This document shows positions 17,888-27,155 of a stretch of DNA of 63,755 nt, in pieces. The notes below the pieces were generated by a model. The model worked only from the letters and a program-made list of their open reading frames with translations, was not told the DNA's origin and made no database searches. The stretch comes from JBBDIM01 sp040880405 (GTDB taxonomy: Bacteria > Planctomycetota > Planctomycetia > Pirellulales > Pirellulaceae). The first letter of the stretch is position 1; every line of letters starts with the position of its first letter. The stretch lies in the NCBI GenBank assembly GCA_040880405.1, contig JBBDIM010000193.1, positions 1-63,755 on the forward strand. Reading direction: 5' to 3'. The position numbers were made by a program, and so were the translations under genes.

Positions 17888-18163
17888 GGGTGCCATGCCC
17901 ACGCCCTCCAACGTGGGCATGTTTTGGCGGGCCCGTTTTCTACCGGTAACTCGATCAACAACCAGCGAAGCGGCCGATCTCCAACCCACGAAAAATAGAC
18001 GATCTTGGTACCTTTCACTCGCCAGACAAGCCGCTAGTGAAACCCTGTCTTGCTGGCTATATCGTCTGATGAAATCGGAGACGGCGTCCGGACTTCTCGG
18101 AAAAGATTTGGTCAACTCTCACTTCTCATGCCCACGTTGGAGGGCGTGGGCATGGCACCCAGC
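17888..18163. repeat. Inverted pair of CATGCCCACG palindromes at convergent gene ends
   Basis: Hairpins at 17894-17921 (CATGCCCACG/CGTGGGCATG) and 18127-18154 are exact inverse copies of each other. The second belongs to an 82-bp block (18082-18163) that matches 9992-10073. The pair lies between two convergent genes ending at 17881 and 18191. This looks like a BIME-type REP doublet; no other feature is seen in the gap. Confidence 0.8.
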
Positions 18164-18190
18164 GTGATGGCGGCGGGCGTGGATGGGCCG

Positions 18191-21100
18191 TTAGCTCTTT
18201 ACGCCCAGTCGAAAAGTCGCGAGCAATTGCTGGAGTTTCTCTGGTTCAATCGGTTTGGGGAGGTAGTCGTCCATGCCTGCCGCGAGGCACTGTTCCCGGA
18301 CTCCCGGCAAGGCGTGGGCCGTCATGGCGATGATGGGGATGTGCCCGCCGTAGCGGGATTCCCATTGGCGGATGGCGCGGGTGGCGTGGGTACCATCCAT
18401 TTCCGGCATTTCCAGGTCCATCAGGACCACGTCGAAATGCCCCTTCCGGAAGGCCTCGACCGCCTCGTGCCCGTTGCCGACCACTTCGCAGGAGTGGCCG
18501 AAGATTTCGAGAATTCCTTGGCCCACTTCCTGATTGACCGGGGCGTCGTCGGCCAACAGGATATGCAGTCCACCCTCGGCCGGGGCCGCTTCCGGTGCGG
18601 TAGATTCCTCCGTTGGGCGCGATTGCTGGACCGCGGACCATGCCGCCGCGACTAACTCAACGGCCGAGACCGGTTTGTTGAGGCTTTGCAAGTATCCCAG
18701 CCCCAAACTTTCCGGCAGTCCGGTCGCCGGCGCGAGGACCAGGTGGGGTCGCTTACCCAGCGCCTCGGCGGGTCCGCCCGTGAGACACGCGGCCCACGCA
18801 TCGGAGCTCGCGTCCCAGTCGATCAGGATGAGGTCGTGAGACGAGGCTGCACTGGATTCAAGTTCGGCCAACAGGTGCTCCAGCGGTTGATCGGTTTGCC
18901 ACTGGCAATCGGCACCCGCCTCGGACAAGATCTCGTGATAGATTTCCCGCGTGGTGGGCCGCGGTGAGACAATCAGCACGCGGCTGCCTTTCAGTGGACG
19001 CCGCAGCGGGGCGGGGCTACCGGTCGCCGCACCTTTGAGCGGAAGAGTCACATGGAAGGTGCTGCCCTGGCCCGGTTGGCTCTCGACCCACAGTTGGCCC
19101 TCCATGAGCGCCACCAACTGGGATGAGATGGAGAGCCCCAATCCGGTGCCACCATAGCGGCGGGTGGTCGAGGTGTCGCTTTGTTCGAACGATTCGAATA
19201 TCGCCGCCTGCTTGTCCTTGGGAATGCCGGGCCCCGTATCTCGGACCGCAATGTGGAGCTGATCCTGCTCCACGAAGGCGTTGATGCAAACCTCCCCCTC
19301 GGCGGTGAACTTCACGGCGTTGCCGATCAGGTTGACAATCACCTGTCTCAAGCGGGAAGGGTCGCCCTGGATGTTCTTTGGCACGTCAGGGGCGATCCGG
19401 TGGCAAAGCTCAATCCGCTTGTTGGCGGCGTTGACCGCCAACAGTTTAACGGCCCCACCGACGACTTCATGCGGATTCATCGGAATCGACTCGACATCCA
19501 TCTTGCCCGCCTCAATCTTGGAGATGTCGAGGATATCGTTGAGCAGGCTGAGCAGCGCGCCGCCCGATTGATTGATCACGGTCAGGCAGTTCCGTTGCTG
19601 CGGTGTGAGTTGGGTCCGCAAGGCGAGATCGGCCATGCCGAGGATGCCGTTGAGAGGGGTGCGGATTTCGTGGCTCATGTTGGCCAGGAACCGGCTCTTC
19701 GCTTCGTTGGCGGATTCGGCGGTGATCTTGGCGACGCGTAGTTGCTCTTCGGTCGAGCGAAGTTCCGCAGCGGTTCGTTCCAAGTCCTGGTTCGAGCGGG
19801 CCAGCTCCATGGCCCGGGCTTCGGCGGCCGCGGTTCGTTCCTCGACACGGCGTTCGAGCGTGGTGTTGAGCTGCGTGAGCTGCAAAAACCCTTGGGCGTT
19901 TTCCAAAGCGGCTCCGGCGATCGTCCCCACGAAGTCGGCCAGACGTTCCTCATCGTCGCCGAACAGGCCAGCCACTTGCGTGTGCAAAACGCACAGACAG
20001 GCGGTCAACCGATTGCGGACGTAGATCGGAAAATAGATGGCGGACCGCTGGGAGGCGGCCTCGTGATGCAGGTTAGAGGTGGTGGCTTGTTCGGTAAAGG
20101 CCATGCCCCGGCCGGAGCTCACCGCCAAACGGAGGTTACTTTGATCGAACTCGATCGTGGAAGATCCCAGAATCAACGTGGGCTCAGCCGCTTCGTCTTC
20201 CGGATCGAATTCCCACAGCAGGCTATGGTCACCCCGCAGCAGCCGCGTGGCGCCGGCGGCGGCCTCTTCATAGATTTTTTCAGTGGTCAGGGCGGCCGCG
20301 ATCCGCCGCCCGACATGCAGGACGGAGTCGAACCGATCCGCCAGCGAGAGCGTGCCCATGCCCCCTTCGTCGGAGTTGCGGCTCCCTTTCTGGCGCGACG
20401 CCAGTTCATCTAACAGACGCTGCGCCTCCGCTTCGTCCTCGGCGGCCCCGCTCCAACCGGCACTCTGCCCCACCTGACCCCGATGCAGCAGCGTGAGGGC
20501 TTGCTCGTAGGGGGACTCCAATCGCTCGGCGATTCGCAAACTGTAGTCAAATAAGTGACGAGCCCGACCATACCTCCCTTGCATGGCGGCGACCAGGGCG
20601 GCTTCTCGGGCCGCACGCGGCAGGTCGTTAGGGCAAAGGTTGCCCACCCGCTGCGCCTTCTTGGCCGCTGTCGCCGCTTTCTTTAGCAGGCGGTCGCGGA
20701 AGTGAGGATCGTGGGGCGGCACGGCTTCGGCTCGCATGCGATACGCGGTGGCCAACCAGGCGCGACACGGCAGGGTGTAGGCGTTTTGAACTCCTGCGGT
20801 TTGGGCGTTTTGGGTGGCTTGTTCCAATCGCTCAATCGCCGTGTCGAGCTCGCCCCGATAAATATCGCGAATCCCCGCTGCCAGCAACACCTGAGTCAAA
20901 CCTTGGGCGTCTTGACGCTTGCGAGACAACTCGGCCTCCAGGGGGCCTTCGGTCAGTTCAGCCCTAGCCGCTCTGGCCCACACATCCATGATGATACCGG
21001 AGGCCTGTTCGTCTCCCAGTTCGATCCCGGATCGATGATTGATCCGAGCTTCCTCTAGCGCCGCTTCAAAGTCGCCCAGGTGATACAACGACGCGGCCAC

Positions 21101-24100
21101 CTGATACCGCGCGATATGGACCTGCCAATAGTCGCCGGAACGCTCCAGCAAGCGGATCGCCTCGCGTCCCTTCTCGATACATTCCCGATACCGACCCGCC
21201 GCGTACAGCGCGCAGGCATAGTAGTTGAGCGATTGCCCCTGTCCCCACACATCGTTGAACGTGCGGCGGAGGTCGAGTGATCGCTGGGCATATTGGAAGG
21301 CTCGGTTGAACATCGGGATCAAACAAGCGACCGGGGCGTGGGTCGAATAGATGTGAGCCAGTTCTGGCGTGGGCTGAAATTCCTCTCCCAGATTCAACCC
21401 GCGCAGATGCGCGAGTAGACATTGCGTCTTACTGCGGCAGTACCAGCAGCCGTGGGTCAGCAAACTCAGCAGTCCGATCGCGAGGCGTTCCGACTCGTTG
21501 GGCATCCTCCCTCGCCAGTTCAAGAAGACGCTCGGTAGCCAGGTATGGAGCACCTGCTTGACCGCCTCCCAGACCAGGAATAGCAGGATCAGCAGGTGAT
21601 TCCGCGGGACGAATCGGCCCAGCATTTTCAACGCCGTTTCAAACCCTTCGGTGGCTCCCTCCATGTCGCCCCGTTTGAAGGCCAGTTCGGCCAGCTTGCT
21701 TTGGATCTGGGCCTTGGCCAAGGTTCCATCGGCCAGCGCCGCCGCTTGGGCGAACTGCGGCGCGGCTTCGGCATAGTGACCGCGTAGCATCAGCGAGTCG
21801 CCCAGCCCCTCCAGGATTCGGAACCGGACATCCTTCGGCTCGTTCACCGCTCCCCGGAGCGCGATTCGATATTGCTGTTCCGCGACCTCGAGGGAGAACT
21901 GGCTGCGAGCCTGCTCGGCCGCCTGCAAGGCGTACTTGAGCGACGAGTGATGGGCTCCCGCTTCGTCTAGATGGTACGCGATTTCTGAAGTCCGCGAGGG
22001 AATGTATTTCCGGAGATAATTGGCCGCCTTACCATGGATTTCGATTTGCTCTTCTGGTGGCATGCGCTGCAGGAGTGAGCTCCGGATTTGGTCGTGAAGA
22101 AACACGAATTGGCCACCATCGGCCCGTTCCCAGATCAGGCATCGATCCCGGGCATGCCGCAATGCCTTCACCGCGTCGGAGATGGACATCTCGGCGAGTG
22201 AGGCCGCCATATCCAAGCTGAATTCCTTGCCGATCAGCGCCCCGACCGAAAGCAGGCAAGTGGTCTCGGCTGGCAGGAGCTCGATCCGCCGCGTGAGTAG
22301 CGAGGCGGCTTCATGCGAGGACTGCAAATCGGCCATCGCCGCCGGCACGACTCTCCACCCGTCCTGCTCCGCGACCAGAGCTTCCGATTCCACCAACCCC
22401 CGCAAGACCGCGGAGGCCATGAACGGGCTACCACCGGCCAGTTGCGCGACCACCTCGACCGCCTGAGGGGGCAACGTCCCGGCCATCGATTCGGCGAGAA
22501 ACTTAATTTCCTCTAGGCCGAGCGGTTTAAGCTGGACCAATGGGCACTGGTCTAACGCGCGAAGCGTATGATCGGTGTCGACCTCTTCGCTCCGAAACGA
22601 AACAATCAGCGAACTGTGTTGTCGGCCTTCGCGCGACTGATTGTTCCAGCGGCGAATCAGGTTGCAGGTAAGTTGGTCTGCCCACTGGCAATCCTCTAGG
22701 ATAATGATCGCCGGACGTTGCTCACTTCCCAGGGCGTTGAGAAATCGGAGCAGCGACTCGATCGTACGATTCTCCCCAAACGCCGCGGGAGATTGGTCCG
22801 TCGCGGCGCTGGTCATCAGCACCTTGCTTAAACTGGGGAGCGCGGAAACCAGGGCATCCGCCGTCTCTCCCACGCGGCGGCTCACTTCCTCGGCCAGCTC
22901 CCGATCCTCTTGCGCCAGCGACAGAAAACCATCGACGATGCCCTCCAGCATGCGGTAAGGGCGTTGGCCACCTTGGGTTGTGCCTTGACCACGCAGCACC
23001 CACACCTTGTGCCGCTGGGCAACCTTGGCCGATTCGATCAACAGGCGACTCTTGCCACTTCCCGATTCTCCTTCGACCAGGATCGTGCCCCCTTGGCCGT
23101 CTCGGGTCGAGGCGATGAGATCGGTGAGCCGAGATAATTCCCGATCCCGCGAGACGAAGGCGGGCTCAGTCAGGGTCAGCCGCCGGTCATGAGCCCCAAC
23201 CACGATTCGGGTGCCGTCACATTCACCACTTAAGCTGTCTTCGATCGCCAACAGGTCAGAGACCACGGCGCTGGCGAGTTGATAGCGATCATGCGGATTC
23301 TTGCGCAGCAGACGTTGGACCAGGTCATTCAGACCCCGGGGAACCTCGGGATTGATCATCTGCAGGTCGGGGACCTTCGCCGTCAGGTGATCGTACAGGA
23401 TTTCGCCAGCTCCCTCGCCTTGAAACGGCTCGTGGCCGGCGAGGCAGCGGAAGAGCAAGATTCCGGCGGAATAGAGATCGGATGGCGGACCGACATCGGT
23501 GTCGATCGAACCCGCCTCCTCCGGCGACATGTACGAGATAATCTCGCACTCTCGCTCACCAAACAGTTGGTGGGGTTGAAAGCGGCGAACGGTTCCGAAC
23601 CCGACCAGGGTGGCCTGAGTGATTTTCGAGTCGAGCTCGCCTGAGGCATTGACGATGAGGTTCGAGGGAATCACATCGCGATGCAAGGCCCCGAAGCGGT
23701 GCAAACTATCGAGGGCCGTGAACAGGTTCTTGCCGAGTTGAATCGTTTCGTCGACCGTCAGCGCTTGCCCCTGGAGCCGCTTGCTCAAAGGGGTCCCCTC
23801 GACCCACGATAGAACCACGTAGAAAACGTTATCGGCCCGGACACAATACGTGATCGGGGCTAGATGCTCGTTGCCTCGGGTCCGCCGGACACTCGCCTCG
23901 AATTCAATCCGAGCCCGAGTACCTCGGGTCAGCGTGTCGGTTTGGATCGCCTGGATGACGACCGGGTTGCCGGTATTCCGATCGCGCGCTTCGAAGGTTC
24001 GAGTGAGCGCGGAGATCTCAATGCACGCGGTGATTTCATACCGCGCGTCGATCTCCGTGGCGACTCGGAACGGGGAGTTGACCGTGGTGGAATCGACTTC

Positions 24101-24136
24101 CGCTACTTGAAACACCATGTTTACCGTCGATCTCAC
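18191..24136 (-). CDS. Hybrid sensor kinase: pseudokinase-AAA-TPR-GAF-histidine kinase-receiver-receiver
   Basis: 1981 residues. Order: Ser/Thr kinase-like domain (about 30-300), AAA-type ATPase with Walker A EGESGSGKS (355-363), long TPR-like helical region (about 700-1240), GAF (about 1265-1415), coiled coil, HisKA with H-box SHEIRTPLNG (about 1489), HATPase with DTGPGIP and GGTGLGLSIS, a receiver-like domain lacking the acidic pair (about 1725-1845), and a complete receiver with ADDAPVNQ, LMDLEMPEMDG, KP (about 1860-1978). In the kinase domain the VAIK lysine is Q62, the HRDxK lysine is I156 and the DFG aspartate is G179, so it should not phosphorylate. It matches the HstK-like planctomycete/cyanobacterial architecture. 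No transmembrane helix is obvious, so it is cytoplasmic. Start ATG 24136; another ATG (MVFQV) lies 18 bp later. Divergent from the methyltransferase gene. Confidence 0.93.
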   Translation of the reverse strand: MRSTVNMVFQVAEVDSTTVNSPFRVATEIDARYEITACIEISALTRTFEARDRNTGNPVVIQAIQTDTLTRGTRARIEFEASVRRTRGNEHLAPITYCVRADNVFYVVLSWVEGTPLSKRLQGQALTVDETIQLGKNLFTALDSLHRFGALHRDVIPSNLIVNASGELDSKITQATLVGFGTVRRFQPHQLFGERECEIISYMSPEEAGSIDTDVGPPSDLYSAGILLFRCLAGHEPFQGEGAGEILYDHLTAKVPDLQMINPEVPRGLNDLVQRLLRKNPHDRYQLASAVVSDLLAIEDSLSGECDGTRIVVGAHDRRLTLTEPAFVSRDRELSRLTDLIASTRDGQGGTILVEGESGSGKSRLLIESAKVAQRHKVWVLRGQGTTQGGQRPYRMLEGIVDGFLSLAQEDRELAEEVSRRVGETADALVSALPSLSKVLMTSAATDQSPAAFGENRTIESLLRFLNALGSEQRPAIIILEDCQWADQLTCNLIRRWNNQSREGRQHSSLIVSFRSEEVDTDHTLRALDQCPLVQLKPLGLEEIKFLAESMAGTLPPQAVEVVAQLAGGSPFMASAVLRGLVESEALVAEQDGWRVVPAAMADLQSSHEAASLLTRRIELLPAETTCLLSVGALIGKEFSLDMAASLAEMSISDAVKALRHARDRCLIWERADGGQFVFLHDQIRSSLLQRMPPEEQIEIHGKAANYLRKYIPSRTSEIAYHLDEAGAHHSSLKYALQAAEQARSQFSLEVAEQQYRIALRGAVNEPKDVRFRILEGLGDSLMLRGHYAEAAPQFAQAAALADGTLAKAQIQSKLAELAFKRGDMEGATEGFETALKMLGRFVPRNHLLILLFLVWEAVKQVLHTWLPSVFLNWRGRMPNESERLAIGLLSLLTHGCWYCRSKTQCLLAHLRGLNLGEEFQPTPELAHIYSTHAPVACLIPMFNRAFQYAQRSLDLRRTFNDVWGQGQSLNYYACALYAAGRYRECIEKGREAIRLLERSGDYWQVHIARYQVAASLYHLGDFEAALEEARINHRSGIELGDEQASGIIMDVWARAARAELTEGPLEAELSRKRQDAQGLTQVLLAAGIRDIYRGELDTAIERLEQATQNAQTAGVQNAYTLPCRAWLATAYRMRAEAVPPHDPHFRDRLLKKAATAAKKAQRVGNLCPNDLPRAAREAALVAAMQGRYGRARHLFDYSLRIAERLESPYEQALTLLHRGQVGQSAGWSGAAEDEAEAQRLLDELASRQKGSRNSDEGGMGTLSLADRFDSVLHVGRRIAAALTTEKIYEEAAAGATRLLRGDHSLLWEFDPEDEAAEPTLILGSSTIEFDQSNLRLAVSSGRGMAFTEQATTSNLHHEAASQRSAIYFPIYVRNRLTACLCVLHTQVAGLFGDDEERLADFVGTIAGAALENAQGFLQLTQLNTTLERRVEERTAAAEARAMELARSNQDLERTAAELRSTEEQLRVAKITAESANEAKSRFLANMSHEIRTPLNGILGMADLALRTQLTPQQRNCLTVINQSGGALLSLLNDILDISKIEAGKMDVESIPMNPHEVVGGAVKLLAVNAANKRIELCHRIAPDVPKNIQGDPSRLRQVIVNLIGNAVKFTAEGEVCINAFVEQDQLHIAVRDTGPGIPKDKQAAIFESFEQSDTSTTRRYGGTGLGLSISSQLVALMEGQLWVESQPGQGSTFHVTLPLKGAATGSPAPLRRPLKGSRVLIVSPRPTTREIYHEILSEAGADCQWQTDQPLEHLLAELESSAASSHDLILIDWDASSDAWAACLTGGPAEALGKRPHLVLAPATGLPESLGLGYLQSLNKPVSAVELVAAAWSAVQQSRPTEESTAPEAAPAEGGLHILLADDAPVNQEVGQGILEIFGHSCEVVGNGHEAVEAFRKGHFDVVLMDLEMPEMDGTHATRAIRQWESRYGGHIPIIAMTAHALPGVREQCLAAGMDDYLPKPIEPEKLQQLLATFRLGVKS

Positions 24137-24510
24137 CTATCACGAGTGACTGACACTAAGTAACCGATCCGGATCCTTGAACGTTGCCCCGCGCGTGTGG
24201 GGGACACACACCCCTCGGATCGATGACGAGGAAGGGATCTCAAGGAAAGGTCATGCAAGTGAACCATAGCTTTTCCCATGCGACACCGTGGCGATTTTCA
24301 TATCACAATGGTCCGATCATGCCGGATCTTCTTATTAGCGAGGATTGCGCCAAATGCACCATTTTACCCCCGCAACTGGGGGGAATTCCTGCTTTTTCCT
24401 TGCTATCCCTCAATCCATTCCTTGCAATGCGACCCGAACTCCTAGAATGTGGGCTTTTGTCAACGCAACGTTGCTTTTTCTCGTCATCTCAATGACTGTA
24501 GGTGAGACTT
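24137..24510. other. Divergent promoter region between sensor kinase and methyltransferase
   Basis: About 370 bp shared by both genes. A hairpin-like stretch (GTGTGGGGGACACACACCCC) lies near 24196-24216. I see no clear -35/-10 pair and no GG-N10-GC element. The AGGTGAG before 24511 acts as the ribosome-binding site of the methyltransferase gene. Confidence 0.45.
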
Positions 24511-25644
24511 ATGAATGTGTTTTCGAAAGATTCGACACCACACCCCCTTCCATCTGTCCACAAGTTCTTTTCAGAGGATGTTGCGAAGTTCACAATGGAG
24601 CTCGCTCAATTAGCGAGCGAAATCCCTTCCGACGCGCTCCCCCAACCGGGCGACGCGTTTCATGAGCGGACCCGGGCCGCGATCGTCGACTCACAAACCG
24701 CCTGTCGCGAGTTCGAGCAACGTCACGCGGATTCGCCCGAGCTGATCAAAGAGGTGCAGCAAGGATTCCGCGACGCGACCGAGCCGTGGTTTGGTCAAAG
24801 CTGGATTGGAAATCGCGCCCGGACCAAGCCGAGCGGGTTTGCCGGCGATTACCTGATGCTGCTCAAGCTGTACGAAGAAGAGACGCCGGCCCGTGGCATT
24901 GGGGCGTACATCGACCTCTGCATTTCCGATTTCCAACTGGCCAACGCCGTGCGGGCGCGGATGACACTGGCCCGCGAGTTCCTGTTGAGTGAAATCGCGG
25001 CGCGGGATGGGGATATTCGCATCCTCGATATCGCCTGCGGGCCCTGTCGTGAATTCGAGAGCTGGCCGGCGCATCGTGGCCGGAAAATCGAGGTCATCGC
25101 GATGGACAACGACCCCGCGGCGCTGGAGTACGTGGAAACCGAAATCGCTACCCAGCTACCCGCTTCCACCACGTTGCAGCCGGTTCGCTACAACGCTTTG
25201 CGAGTTCGCAACTCCGAGGCGACTAAAAAGAAGTTCGGGAGCTTCGACATCATTTACAGTGTCGGCCTGTGCGACTACCTGACCGATGACCACTTGGTTG
25301 GCATCTTCCAAGGCTTGGGCGAAACGCTCAACGAAGGTGGTAAGTTGGTGATCGCATTCAAGGATACCGAGCGATACGACGAGACGCCGTACCAGTGGCA
25401 CCTGGATTGGTTCTTCTACCAACGCACCGTCGACGACGTGCTGCGAGTGTACGAAGCGGCCGGTTTCGATACCAAGCAAATGACCCTGACCCGAGATGCG
25501 ACCGGCATCATCACCAACTTCATCTGCGAGCGGAAACCAAACATGATCCACCGGATCGACCCGCCGCAAGACTTGACCCAAGGTGAATCGCGTCGGGCAT
25601 CATCCCCTGCCGGGGAGTCGAAATCGTCCGTGCAACGAAATTGA
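24511..25644 (+). CDS. Class I SAM methyltransferase, PhcB-like (hydroxy-fatty-acid methyl ester signal type)
   Basis: About 377 residues. An N-terminal helical domain contains GFAGDY (109-114), a hallmark of the family annotated as extracellular-factor 3-hydroxypalmitate methyl ester biosynthesis protein (PhcB-like). Then a Rossmann methyltransferase with motif I ILDIACGPCRE (about 171-181), EVIAMDNDP (motif II), and SFDIIYSVGLCDYL. Start ATG 24511 has AGGTGAG upstream; a GTG three codons earlier is less likely. PhcB in Ralstonia makes a quorum-sensing methyl ester read by a histidine kinase; the divergent hybrid kinase here makes a signalling role plausible, but the substrate is inferred. 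Confidence 0.82.
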   Translation: MNVFSKDSTPHPLPSVHKFFSEDVAKFTMELAQLASEIPSDALPQPGDAFHERTRAAIVDSQTACREFEQRHADSPELIKEVQQGFRDATEPWFGQSWIGNRARTKPSGFAGDYLMLLKLYEEETPARGIGAYIDLCISDFQLANAVRARMTLAREFLLSEIAARDGDIRILDIACGPCREFESWPAHRGRKIEVIAMDNDPAALEYVETEIATQLPASTTLQPVRYNALRVRNSEATKKKFGSFDIIYSVGLCDYLTDDHLVGIFQGLGETLNEGGKLVIAFKDTERYDETPYQWHLDWFFYQRTVDDVLRVYEAAGFDTKQMTLTRDATGIITNFICERKPNMIHRIDPPQDLTQGESRRASSPAGESKSSVQRN

Positions 25645-25669
25645 AATGGCGTGGATTAAAAGTAGGAGT

Positions 25670-25970
25670 TTAGCCACAGAGGGCACAGAGATCACAGAGA
25701 GAGGAATTTTGTGGTGATTAAGGGAGGTCGCAGATTAGCCCAGGTGGGGTTTGCCGGGATTGATTGAGCTACTCGCTTGCGATCCGCGAACATCCGCGTT
25801 AATCCGCGGCAAAACAATTAGCCACCGTGGAGAAGGTTTGTAACATTCTCCATCCATCAAGTTTAGGTAAGAGTCATAACAAACTAACATCACGATGATC
25901 GCCTACTTTTCAGCACTTTACCAAGAATTTCCCTTCGTCTCTCTGTGGTCTCTGTGACCTCTGTGGCTAA
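25670..25970. repeat. Inverted-end repeat of CACAGAG words
   Basis: The ends TTAGCCACAGAGGGCACAG (25670 on) and GTGACCTCTGTGGCTAA (to 25970) are inverted and enclose about 240 bp, including CGCGAACATCCGCGTTAATC. It has the look of a MITE-like non-coding element and fills the gap between the methyltransferase and mutY. Related word families lie at 31921-32313 and 38721-38884. Confidence 0.7.
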
Positions 25971-26002
25971 CAAAATTAATGTCGCGGCTAGTGCTCGCTG
26001 GC

Positions 26003-27130
26003 TCATCCTTGGATTAACTTCGCAATCTTGCGGCCGGTGGTGCTTAAGGGTAACTCTTCGAGCTGGCCCAGTGCGAGCCATTTCCAGGGCTCCTCGCCCT
26101 CGGGTGCGAGGCGGCCCGATGGGTGCCGCAGCGTGAAGCATTCCAGCGTAATGCGGTACCGCGTGACGCCATGTTTGAGGGTGGTGAGGTGCTCGGCAGG
26201 CCCGGCGGTGAGGCCGGTTTGCTGGGTCAGCCAATCGGCCAAGGCCGGTAGATCCGCTTGCCCTTGCGGAGTTAGCGGGGTATCGGTCCGAGGGAAGTCC
26301 CATAGCCCGGCCCAGCGTTCGTTGGGGCCACACTGACGGACCAACACCTTGTTCCCTTTCCAGACGACTAAGGCGGCTTCCCGTTTGGCGGTGAACTCCA
26401 GCTTGCGTTTGGGGGCGGGGATCTCCGCCTGGCGGCCCGCGGCATAGGCCGCGCACTGGTCCATCACGGGGCAAGCGGGACAGTCGGGTGACTTAGGCGT
26501 GCAGACCAGGCTGCCCAGTTCCATCAACGTTTGGTTGAAATCACCGGGATGTTTTTCCGGCAGGATCGCCTCGGCGAATTGCCAGAGTAGACGTTGGCTG
26601 GCGGCGGTCGTCAGTGGTTGATCGTAACCCAAGAGCCGCGCATACAGCCGCAAGGTATTGGCCTCCAGGATGGGGGCCGGTTGATCGTATGCGATCGAAA
26701 CGATCGCCCCCGCCGTGTAACGACCGATTCCCGGCAAGGCTTGGATCGCCTCAACCGTGTCGGGAAAGGTGCCGCCGTACTCGTCCCGAATCACCCCAGC
26801 GGCGGCATGCATTTGCCGGGCCCGGCGATAATAGCCCAGCCCTTCCCACAGGCGGAGAACCTGTTCTTCCGGTGCGTTGGCCAAGTGAATCACCGTCGGG
26901 AACGCCCCGATGAACCGCGTGAAATAATCGCGGACCGTGGCGACCTGTGTCTGCTGGAGCATGATCTCGCTGACCCACACATGGTACGGATCGCGATTGG
27001 CCCGCCATGGCAGGTCGCGGCGGTGAGCGACGAACCACTTGTGTAAACGGGTTTGCAGCTTGCGGAGCCAACGCTTATTCGGCGTGAAGGCGGGATGCGT
27101 GGCGAGGAGCCGCGTGACCGGATCTTCCAT
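26003..27130 (-). CDS. mutY: A/G-specific adenine glycosylase
   Basis: 375 residues; removes adenine mispaired with 8-oxoguanine. Visible: the SEIMLQQTQVA motif with E55 (the E37 position of E. coli MutY), the helix-hairpin-helix LPGIGRYTAGAI (132-143), and the four cysteines of the 4Fe-4S cluster (210, 217, 220, 226 in CTPKSPDCPACPVMDQC). A NUDIX-like C-terminal domain (about 235-375) reads the 8-oxoG strand. Oddity: the catalytic aspartate of LDGN is glutamate here (PILEANTLR, E156). It is the last gene of a run transcribed leftward behind ricT; 25 bp separate it from the DUF1559 gene. Confidence 0.93.
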   Translation of the reverse strand: MEDPVTRLLATHPAFTPNKRWLRKLQTRLHKWFVAHRRDLPWRANRDPYHVWVSEIMLQQTQVATVRDYFTRFIGAFPTVIHLANAPEEQVLRLWEGLGYYRRARQMHAAAGVIRDEYGGTFPDTVEAIQALPGIGRYTAGAIVSIAYDQPAPILEANTLRLYARLLGYDQPLTTAASQRLLWQFAEAILPEKHPGDFNQTLMELGSLVCTPKSPDCPACPVMDQCAAYAAGRQAEIPAPKRKLEFTAKREAALVVWKGNKVLVRQCGPNERWAGLWDFPRTDTPLTPQGQADLPALADWLTQQTGLTAGPAEHLTTLKHGVTRYRITLECFTLRHPSGRLAPEGEEPWKWLALGQLEELPLSTTGRKIAKLIQG

Positions 27131-27155
27131 GAACCTATGTTCTTTGAAACTAGGG

